From positions 1-12,226 of the forward strand of contig JANTHA010000034.1 in NCBI GenBank assembly GCA_024762625.1: a stretch of 12,226 nucleotides of DNA, written 5' to 3'. This document shows, one piece after another, positions 6,633 to 12,226 of this stretch. The translations under genes were made by a program, and so were the position numbers. Every line of letters begins with the position of its first letter. Position 1 is the first letter of the stretch. The notes below the pieces were generated by a model that was not told where the DNA came from, searched no databases, and was given only the letters and a program-made list of their open reading frames with translations. This DNA is from Thiotrichaceae bacterium. Lineage in GTDB: Bacteria; Pseudomonadota; Gammaproteobacteria; Thiotrichales; Thiotrichaceae.

Positions 6633-8072
6633 CTATCGGCGGGCTTTAGCGCGCTGATCGTTTAGATCAGCTTCAACCTGGGACAATATTTTCTGAAACT
6701 GAATCAGTTGCGCCGCATTCGCATCGCGTTGCTTCATGGCTTTCCGTAACTGGATTGCTGCGTATTTATATTCTCCCATGCGAATATTTCTTTCTGCGGC
6801 GGTGCGATAGGCTTCAGCGTCCCGTCCCGCGGAATGCGCAATCCGCTGTCTGACTTCCAGAAACTCAAGACTGGTCTGTTCAGCAATCGGGATGGTGCGA
6901 ATAATATTCCAGGCTTGTTCAGCCTGACCTAGAGCCAATGTTGCTTGCGCCAGCAGCATGGATAATGTCACATTGCCGGGATAGGTTCTTAATAAGGGCG
7001 TCAGTAATTGTTGTGTTTTCTTAAATTGGCGTTGCTTATTGAGGAGACTTGCGATCAGCGACGCCTCGTACATTTGTCTGCTCTGTGCGCCAAGCGTGTT
7101 CAGAGCCTGGCGGTATTGCCCTGTTTTTTCATATTTCAGCGCACGCGCATACTGCTTAAGCCGCGGCGATAGTTTGGCCGCTGGCGCACTGGCAGACTGA
7201 CTGAGGGCGCGCACTTTTTCCCGCATATAGCGATAAGACTCATGTTCTTTTCCACGATAGGGACCCATTCTGCTTGCCCGCAACTGGGTATCGACAACAC
7301 GCTTGTGAGCCAGTGGATGGCTTTGCAGATATTCGCTTATATCTGAAAAACGGTCATCCGACAAACGCTCAAGTTTTTGTAAAAAAAGAGGCATTCCCTG
7401 CGGGTCAAAGCCTGCGCTGGCAAGTATTCTTAAACCCACGCTGTCGGCTTCTGATTCGGCTTCCCGGCTAAAAGACAGTTGTTTATGCATGGCGGTCGCC
7501 ATGGTGGTCGTGATAATCGCGCTTCCCACCTGTGGATTTTTTGTTCCCGCCAATACGCCAGCGAGCATCGCCGCGCTTCGACCAAAGGTATTCTGTTTGG
7601 ATTTTTCCAGCATGCGCGCCAGATGTCGTTGAGTAACATGGGCGATTTCATGCGATACAACAGCCGCCAGTTCGCTTTCTGAGTCGGTTTTAATTATCAA
7701 GCCTGCGTTGATCACAACAACGCCGCCCATGGCTGCGAATGCATTGATTGAATTATTTTTTGAAACAACAAAATAAAAAGAATGACCGCTGCGGGAAGCG
7801 CGCGCCGCAAGGCGGTTGCCCAGTGACTGTATCCAGCTCGTGATTTCCGGGTCTTCAATTATCTGGCCGCTAGCTCGTAATTTGCGCAATACTTTCAAGC
7901 CGAGATTATGCTCTTCGGTAAAGCCGATATCTGGAATCGGGGAATCCGCCAGATCAGGTAAATTGAGATCAGGCAACTCAAGATTTAAATCGGCGCGCAC
8001 AAGAGGAGCGCCCAGCAGTACGATTAAGCCGCAGAGAAAAGATGACAGAGTTGCCAGAAGTTTATTTTTCAT
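6633..8072 (-). CDS. bepA: Periplasmic M48 metalloprotease-chaperone BepA (YfgC) with TPR domain
   Basis: BepA assists assembly of outer-membrane proteins such as LptD and degrades stalled forms at the BAM complex. The 479-residue product starts with a signal peptide (about 1-27, ending LVRADLN). The zinc protease motif is HEIAH (H141, E142, H145). The third ligand is probably E206 in EAESEAD, and H252 in SHPLAHKR matches the conserved regulatory His of E. coli BepA (the HExxH, Glu and His spacing is alike). The active-site loop NAFAAMGGVVVINAGL (110-125) is typical. Residues from about 300 form TPR-type helical repeats (for example QYARALKYEKTGQYRQALNTL). The C-terminus is basic (DQRAKARR). 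The length agrees with E. coli BepA. It converges with the lipoprotein hydrolase with only 27 bases between stops and no evident terminator. Confidence 0.92.
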   Translation of the reverse strand: MKNKLLATLSSFLCGLIVLLGAPLVRADLNLELPDLNLPDLADSPIPDIGFTEEHNLGLKVLRKLRASGQIIEDPEITSWIQSLGNRLAARASRSGHSFYFVVSKNNSINAFAAMGGVVVINAGLIIKTDSESELAAVVSHEIAHVTQRHLARMLEKSKQNTFGRSAAMLAGVLAGTKNPQVGSAIITTTMATAMHKQLSFSREAESEADSVGLRILASAGFDPQGMPLFLQKLERLSDDRFSDISEYLQSHPLAHKRVVDTQLRASRMGPYRGKEHESYRYMREKVRALSQSASAPAAKLSPRLKQYARALKYEKTGQYRQALNTLGAQSRQMYEASLIASLLNKQRQFKKTQQLLTPLLRTYPGNVTLSMLLAQATLALGQAEQAWNIIRTIPIAEQTSLEFLEVRQRIAHSAGRDAEAYRTAAERNIRMGEYKYAAIQLRKAMKQRDANAAQLIQFQKILSQVEADLNDQRAKARR

Positions 8073-8271
8073 GAATTATGTTCTTTGAATTTCAGTAACT
8101 ACCCAGAATGTCCCACTTTGTAACAGTTCAAGACAACATGATGCAAACCAGGAGCATGACGAGCAATTACATATCAATATTGTAGTCGTTCAGACGACAA
8201 ATTGCCCCATTAGTTCGCTGATTCGAAACCACCCGTCTTTGAAATTAAACGATTTTGATTATGATTCAATC
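8073..8271. other. Divergent bepA / rhodanese upstream region
   Basis: The interval holds the start region for bepA (leftward); I could not find a convincing bepA promoter. A small dyad GTCGT-tcag-ACGAC lies at 8185-8198, enclosed by GCAATT (8163-8168) and AATTGC (8200-8205). It could be an operator or a small hairpin; there is no T-tract, so it is not an intrinsic terminator. Confidence 0.3.
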
Positions 8272-8300
8272 TTGACTAAAACGCTTGGTAAATGTAATAT
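8272..8300 (+). promoter_or_regulatory. Probable sigma70 promoter of the rhodanese gene
   Basis: TTGACT (8272-8277, 5/6 match to the -35 consensus) is followed by exactly 17 bases and TAATAT (8295-8300, 4/6 match to the -10). The site is 37 bases before the ATG at 8338 and the surroundings are AT-rich. This is the best-looking promoter in the window. Confidence 0.55.
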
Positions 8301-8337
8301 AAGTTTATTAATATTTTCTTATATGGGTGCTTTATAG

Positions 8338-8694
8338 ATGTTCGAAGTTAAAGAAATTGATGCCGCCGGCTTGAAGGAAATGCTGGACAATGCTGAAAAA
8401 GACGGCAAAAAAATCAGGCTTCTGGATGTGCGTTCACAGGCTGAATATGCGCAAGGCATCATTGAAGGCGGCGAATTTGTCCCGCTGCATACCCTACCAT
8501 TGAAAATGAATGAGCTGAACAAAGACGACATCAATGTTTTCTACTGCCGTAGCGGCGCGCGCTCTGCGCAAGCCTGCATGTATGTCGCACAAAACGCCGG
8601 TATTGAGGGCTTGAATTTACGCGGCGGCATTATCGCCTGGTATCAATCTGGCTTTGATATTGTGCGTCCCGAGAGCATTCAGGCGCAGATGTAA
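8338..8694 (+). CDS. Single-domain rhodanese-like protein
   Basis: The 118-residue cytoplasmic protein is one rhodanese domain. The CH2A-like region is LLDVRSQAEYAQGIIEGG (28-45), and the active-site loop is YCRSGARS with nucleophile Cys70 (69-76). The final GGIIAWYQSGFDI matches the usual end of the domain (G-G...W...G). The six-residue loop CRSGAR is of the sulfurtransferase (PspE/GlpE-like) size rather than the longer Cdc25 type, so it should carry persulphide sulfur; donor and acceptor are unknown. A GGGTG (8325-8329) upstream may serve as ribosome site. It stands alone with its own promoter and is followed by a 382-base gap before pfp, so it is likely monocistronic. Confidence 0.88.
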   Translation: MFEVKEIDAAGLKEMLDNAEKDGKKIRLLDVRSQAEYAQGIIEGGEFVPLHTLPLKMNELNKDDINVFYCRSGARSAQACMYVAQNAGIEGLNLRGGIIAWYQSGFDIVRPESIQAQM

Positions 8695-8892
8695 ATCTTT
8701 CCTGACCTGGTTTGACGACCTGATTCACGCTGTCAAAACGATTTCAATATGACACATCGGCGCTTCAAATCCCCCGGCGCTTTCCTGCAATTTTCCGCAT
8801 TTTCCTTTCAGATTTTCATGATTTTTCGATTTCATGATTCTAAAATAGTTGATTTTTGCCCTGATTTAGCGACAAACACATGATTTGTTGTG

Positions 8893-8937
8893 GATACTCA
8901 CGTATCATGGCGGGCTTATTTATACTCTTTGATACTC
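8893..8937. promoter_or_regulatory. Repeat cluster, candidate regulatory site upstream of pfp
   Basis: The perfect dyad GATAC-tcac-GTATC lies at 8893-8906. ATACTC occurs three times on the plus strand: 8894-8899, 8922-8927 and 8932-8937. The cluster ends 139 bases before the pfp start and could bind a regulator or overlap the promoter. No known consensus was recognised. Confidence 0.3.
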
Positions 8938-9065
8938 TAGTGAAGATATCATACCAAACTCAAATCATTGAGAATCCAGATTCATTCGATTTACGCGGTA
9001 TCGCTAACAGAACAGTTCGGCGGATAAGCGGGTAAACACAATCTTTAAAATTTAAACTAAACAGT

Positions 9066-9070
9066 AGGAG
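9066..9070 (+). promoter_or_regulatory. Ribosome binding site of pfp
   Basis: AGGAG lies 6 bases before the ATG at 9077. This is the strongest Shine-Dalgarno sequence in the window, fitting a well-translated central metabolic gene, and it fixes the start codon. Confidence 0.8.
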
Positions 9071-9076
9071 TAATTT

Positions 9077-10339
9077 ATGTCTGTAAAAAATGCTTTTTAC
9101 GCTCAATCCGGCGGTGTAACCGCTGTTATCAATGCTTCGGCCTGTGGCGTCATTCAGACTGCTCGCAAACATCCGGATAAAATTGGCAACGTCTATGCGG
9201 GCGCGAACGGAATCATCGGCGCATTGACCGAAAACCTGATTGACACCAGCAAGGAAAGCGACGATGACATCGCAGCCTTATTGCATACGCCATCCGGCGC
9301 ATTTGGCTCCTGCCGCTACAAAATGAAATCACTGGAAGAAAACCGTGAAGAATATGAACGCCTGATCGAGGTTTTCAAGGCGCATGACATCGGCTATTTT
9401 TTCTATAATGGCGGCGGCGATTCAGCAGATACCTGCCTGAAAGTTTCCCAGCTGTCTGAAAAAATGGGCTTCCCGATTCAGGCGATCCACGTCCCCAAAA
9501 CCGTTGATAACGACCTGCCTATCACTGACAACTGCCCAGGCTTTGGCTCAGTCGCAAAATACATTGCGGTATCAACACGCGAAGCCAGCTTTGACGTTGC
9601 ATCAATGGCGGAAACCTCAACCAAGATATTCGTACTCGAAGTCATGGGGCGTCATGCAGGCTGGATTGCTGCAGCAGGCGCTCTGGCTGCCGACGAAGAC
9701 AATGATATCCCGGTGGTTGTGTTGTTCCCGGAAGTAAAGTTTGATCAGGAAAAATTCCTCGCGCTGGTTGATAGCAAGGTAAAAAGCCACGGTTACTGTA
9801 GCGTCGTTGTCTCGGAAGGCACAGCCTGGCCGGATGGTCGCTTCCTGGCGGAACAGGGAACACGCGATGATTTCGGACATGCGCAACTAGGCGGCGCAGC
9901 GCCGGTTGTCGCCAATATCATAAAAGATGCATTGGGTTATAAATATCACTGGGCGGTTGCCGATTATTTACAACGCGCAGCACGCCATCTGGCTTCCCAG
10001 TCGGATGTGGATCAGGCTTATGCGCTTGGCGAAGCAGCAGTCAATATGGCGATTGAAGGTAAAAACTCGGTTATGCCAGCGGTTATCCGTACATCCAATA
10101 ACCCATACAAATGGGAAATTGGCTCAGGCGATTTAAAAGACATCGCCAACGTCGAGAAAATGATGCCAATGGAGTACATTTCAGATGATGGTTTCGGCAT
10201 TACCGATGCTTGCCGTGAATATTTATTGCCGTTAATCGAAGGCGAAGCCTACCCTCCCTACAAAAATGGCCTACCTGATTATGTAACCCTGCAAAAAAAT
10301 CTGGTAGAAAAGAAATTGCCTGAATTCAAAATGAAGTAA
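9077..10339 (+). CDS. pfp: Diphosphate-dependent phosphofructokinase
   Basis: The enzyme interconverts fructose 6-phosphate plus diphosphate and fructose 1,6-bisphosphate plus phosphate, replacing or bypassing ATP-dependent Pfk in glycolysis and in the ribulose monophosphate cycle of methanotrophs. The 420 residues contain the N-terminal diphosphate loop SGG (11-13), GGGDS (112-116), the catalytic PKTVDND (140-146, with D144 as base and D146), MGRHAGW (190-196) for substrate binding and SEGT (about 248-251). In ATP enzymes the motif is GGDGS; an Asp at the second variable position, kept here as D115, together with Lys in PKTVDND marks PPi users. The preceding position is Gly instead of the commoner Asp or Asn. 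It has a strong ribosome site and is followed by a strong terminator, so it is probably transcribed alone. PPi specificity is inferred from motifs. Confidence 0.9.
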   Translation: MSVKNAFYAQSGGVTAVINASACGVIQTARKHPDKIGNVYAGANGIIGALTENLIDTSKESDDDIAALLHTPSGAFGSCRYKMKSLEENREEYERLIEVFKAHDIGYFFYNGGGDSADTCLKVSQLSEKMGFPIQAIHVPKTVDNDLPITDNCPGFGSVAKYIAVSTREASFDVASMAETSTKIFVLEVMGRHAGWIAAAGALAADEDNDIPVVVLFPEVKFDQEKFLALVDSKVKSHGYCSVVVSEGTAWPDGRFLAEQGTRDDFGHAQLGGAAPVVANIIKDALGYKYHWAVADYLQRAARHLASQSDVDQAYALGEAAVNMAIEGKNSVMPAVIRTSNNPYKWEIGSGDLKDIANVEKMMPMEYISDDGFGITDACREYLLPLIEGEAYPPYKNGLPDYVTLQKNLVEKKLPEFKMK

Positions 10340-10359
10340 GCTGTTTCTTGTTACATCTC

Positions 10360-10395
10360 AAAAGCCCCTTCGCACAAGCGAAGGGGCTTTTTTTT
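10360..10395 (+). terminator. Intrinsic terminator of pfp
   Basis: GCCCCTTCGC (10364-10373), loop ACAA, then GCGAAGGGGC (10378-10387) form a perfect 10-bp GC-rich stem followed by eight T. The flanking A and T runs could extend the stem by up to 4 bp. It starts 20 bases after the pfp stop. Confidence 0.93.
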
Positions 10396-10452
10396 GCATG
10401 TAATAAGCCCAATTGCGCTTTAAAATCCTATAGCTTCCTCTTCCTCCTTCCC

Positions 10453-10482
10453 AAAAAAAAGACCGCCGAAGCGGTCTTTTTT
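10453..10482 (-). terminator. Intrinsic terminator of the glutamine synthetase gene (possibly bidirectional)
   Basis: GACCGC (10461-10466) and GCGGTC (10471-10476) make a 6-bp stem. On the minus strand the loop is TTCG closed by C-G, the exceptionally stable UUCG tetraloop, followed by eight T (complement of 10453-10460). On the plus strand there is a run of six T (10477-10482), so it could also stop read-through from pfp. It lies 14 bases beyond the glutamine synthetase stop codon. Confidence 0.9.
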
Positions 10483-10496
10483 AAAAAGGAATTTGT

Positions 10497-12226
10497 TTAT
10501 TTGATAAACAACATTTCCTCATATTTTGGCAATGGCCACATATCATCAGGTACTTCTTTCTCAAGCGCATCAGCGTAGCTGCGTGCTTCATTCATCAGGT
10601 TAAGAATATCGTTCGCGCAGTACTGCATGTGTTCTTCTACAGATGCATGTTCTTTTGCTACGGCATCTTTAAGAGAACTTACTGTTTTCATCATACCGCT
10701 AATGTTTGCTGCAATTCTCTCAGCAGTAGACTTATCAAAATCCACACCCATTTCAGAGGCTGATGCAGCTGTTAGCGCCAAGTCTGACAGATAGCGAGAC
10801 GCGACAGGATAAACGTATGTTTTTGCAAGATCCTGAACCAGTTTTGCTTCAACTTCAATTGAAAGAATATATTGCTCTGCATAGACTTCATAGCGACTTT
10901 CCAGTTCAACCGGTGATAATACGCCAGTACTGTCAAACAATGTTTTGATTGATTCATCTTTTAGATAAGGCAGTGCATCAGCAGTGGTAGGAAGATTTTT
11001 TAAACCTCGAACCTCAACCGCTTCCTTGTGCCATTCTGAAGAGTAGCCGTCGCCGCCAAATATGACCGCATCATGTTGCTTCATCATCTTTTTAAGTACA
11101 GCGATAACCGCATTGGTTGTATCATTCGTTTTCAGTTCTTCTTCTAGCTCTTCGGCAATCCAGTTTAATGAATCCGCCAGCATCGTATTCATGGCAATGA
11201 GCGGGCCTGTGACCGACTGCTCAGAACCTACGGCGCGGAACTCAAAACGGTTTCCGGTAAATGCGAATGGCGACGTGCGGTTACGATCTCCTGCATCTTT
11301 GGCAAATGGCAAAATCTGAGAGAGACCCATATCCATGATGTGTTTTTCATCAGTGCCATCCAGCTTGCCTTCTTTAATTTCCTTAAAGATGTCTTCAATC
11401 TGTGAACCTAGATACACAGATAAAATTGCCGGCGGCGCTTCGTTTGCTCCAAGGCGGTGATCGTTACCCGCTGAGGCAATCACGGCTCGCAGCAAAGGTC
11501 CATAAAGGTGAACGCCGCGGATCACTGCGCCACAGAATAACAGGAAGTTCAGATTTTCATGTGGCGTTTTGCCCGGATCAAGCAGGTTGCCCTGGGTTGA
11601 GTTGCCAACAGACCAGTTAACATGCTTTCCGGAACCGTTGATGCCGGCAAATGGCTTTTCATGAAGAAGACAGACAAAACCATGCTTTTTAGCGGTGTTT
11701 TTCAAAACAGTCATTAATAACTGCTGATGGTCGGCCGCGACGTTTGCTGCTTCAAAATAGGGAGCAATTTCAAACTGGGCGGGAGCCACTTCGTTATGGC
11801 GTGTTTTTGCCGGGATGCCTAGTTTATATAATTGTTCCTCAACATCTTGCATGAAAACCTGTACGCGAGGAGGAATTGCGCCAAAATAATGATCATCAAA
11901 TTCTTGACCTTTTGCAGCCGGCGCGCCAACCAGGGTGCGGCCAGCTAATACCAGGTCAGGACGCAAGTTGGCAAAGTTTGCATCAACTAAAAAGTATTCC
12001 TGTTCAGCGCCACAACTGGAATTAAGCGTGGAAACTTCTTTTTCACCCATTAATTTAAGCACTTTCTGAGCTGCTTCGTTCATTGCAGCATTTGAGCGCA
12101 ACAAGGGTACTTTTTTATCCAGTGCTTCGCCGGTCCACGAAACAAAGATACAGGGGATACAAAGCGTAGCGCCATTATCTGTTTCCATGATGTATGCAGG
12201 ACTGGTTGGATCCCATGCAGTATAAC
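10497..12226 (-). CDS. glnN: Type III glutamine synthetase (5'-truncated by the window edge)
   Basis: This enzyme makes glutamine from glutamate, ammonia and ATP in the cytoplasm. The visible 575 residues stay open to the edge. Codons before the ATG at 12188 read [12 protein letters not shown], a known conserved block of the type III family, so that ATG is internal and the true start lies outside; family proteins are about 700 residues or more. Catalytic landmarks, numbered from the ATG at 12188: [10 protein letters not shown] (60-69), [14 protein letters not shown] (130-143), [12 protein letters not shown] (183-194, equivalent to NGSGxH of other classes), [20 protein letters not shown] (about 303-322). 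The C-terminal helical extension with [15 protein letters not shown] is typical of type III. There is no sign of a class I adenylylation tyrosine block. The gene converges with pfp and has its own terminator. Confidence 0.93.
   Translation of the reverse strand, partial: YTAWDPTSPAYIMETDNGATLCIPCIFVSWTGEALDKKVPLLRSNAAMNEAAQKVLKLMGEKEVSTLNSSCGAEQEYFLVDANFANLRPDLVLAGRTLVGAPAAKGQEFDDHYFGAIPPRVQVFMQDVEEQLYKLGIPAKTRHNEVAPAQFEIAPYFEAANVAADHQQLLMTVLKNTAKKHGFVCLLHEKPFAGINGSGKHVNWSVGNSTQGNLLDPGKTPHENLNFLLFCGAVIRGVHLYGPLLRAVIASAGNDHRLGANEAPPAILSVYLGSQIEDIFKEIKEGKLDGTDEKHIMDMGLSQILPFAKDAGDRNRTSPFAFTGNRFEFRAVGSEQSVTGPLIAMNTMLADSLNWIAEELEEELKTNDTTNAVIAVLKKMMKQHDAVIFGGDGYSSEWHKEAVEVRGLKNLPTTADALPYLKDESIKTLFDSTGVLSPVELESRYEVYAEQYILSIEVEAKLVQDLAKTYVYPVASRYLSDLALTAASASEMGVDFDKSTAERIAANISGMMKTVSSLKDAVAKEHASVEEHMQYCANDILNLMNEARSYADALEKEVPDDMWPLPKYEEMLFIK

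Larger units (their letters stand above)
8695..9076. other. Intergenic region between rhodanese and pfp
   Basis: This stretch of 382 bases contains no convincing gene. Just after the rhodanese stop, TTTGAC (8711-8716) and GTCAAA (8732-8737) could form a loose stem, but without a T-tract. Two direct copies of TTTCATGATT occur at 8814-8823 and 8830-8839. A cluster of ATACTC repeats and a GATAC/GTATC dyad occupies 8893-8937. The last 140 bases form a long leader for pfp if transcription starts near the repeat cluster; candidate hexamers there (TATACT at 8921-8926, TTGATA at 8929-8934) have no well-spaced partner. Confidence 0.5.

Noticed and set aside
8185..8205. A dyad GTCGT/ACGAC with flanking AATTGC, considered as a terminator or small RNA.
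   Set aside because: The stem is 5 bp with no T-tract and no convincing promoter before it; kept only as a note in the intergenic entry.
8323..8337. A four-codon leader frame (ATG GGT GCT TTA TAG) abutting the rhodanese start codon.
   Set aside because: Too short to judge; the GGGTG in it is more likely the ribosome site of the rhodanese gene.
10348..10578. A 76-codon plus-strand frame after pfp.
   Set aside because: It runs through both terminator hairpins and into the end of the glutamine synthetase gene; the composition is low in complexity.
12186..12188. ATG considered as the start of the glutamine synthetase.
   Set aside because: The frame stays open upstream to the window edge and encodes the conserved type III block [12 protein letters not shown], so this Met is internal.
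1..12226. Search for a defence island, secretion cluster, CRISPR array, prophage or biosynthetic cluster.
   Set aside because: All larger genes are recognisable housekeeping or single-gene families, no array-like repeats occur, and no integrase, toxin-antitoxin or nuclease gene was found.

Overview
The window looks like an ordinary chromosomal stretch of a gammaproteobacterium. A type I methanotroph (order Methylococcales) or a relative is most likely. The clues are a diphosphate-type phosphofructokinase, a type III glutamine synthetase, a BepA-type periplasmic M48 protease and a YbbA/YbbP transporter pair beside the start of a probable tesA gene. This placement is inference from gene content; no rRNA or other phylogenetic marker is present. 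No phage, plasmid, CRISPR or tRNA signal was seen.

Layout. (1) Positions 1-82 (-) hold the first 27 codons of a probable tesA, divergent from ybbA. (2) Positions 208-4351 (+) hold ybbA and ybbP, overlapping by 4 bases, then a cupin_8/JmjC-type oxygenase 26 bases on. (3) Positions 4354-4608 (-) hold a small two-helix membrane protein, convergent with the oxygenase and only 2 bases away. (4) Positions 4689-6605 (+) hold a small secreted protein, a DUF503/YlxP-like protein and a lipoprotein alpha/beta hydrolase. A 162-bp MITE-like palindromic element at 5028-5189 splits the first two and supplies the stop codon of the first. (5) Positions 6633-8072 (-) hold the protease-chaperone bepA. (6) Positions 8338-8694 (+) hold a single-domain rhodanese with a recognisable sigma70 promoter. 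(7) Positions 9077-10339 (+) hold pfp, preceded by a 382-base intergenic region rich in short repeats. (8) Positions 10497-12226 (-) hold the C-terminal three quarters or more of a type III glutamine synthetase, running off the right edge. Two strong intrinsic terminators lie between the convergent pfp and glutamine synthetase genes.

Function. The genes are mostly envelope housekeeping (YbbAP, BepA, lipoprotein hydrolase, small membrane and secreted proteins) and central metabolism (reversible PPi-dependent fructose-6-phosphate phosphorylation, ammonium assimilation). I see no convincing evidence of a novel multi-gene system. The most informative non-routine feature is the palindromic element. 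It appears to have landed at the junction of two cotranscribed genes, and the flanks allow a plausible pre-insertion reading frame to be reconstructed. Secondary points are the GGGDS form of the phosphofructokinase active-site motif, the oxygenase downstream of ybbAP, and the repeat cluster upstream of pfp.
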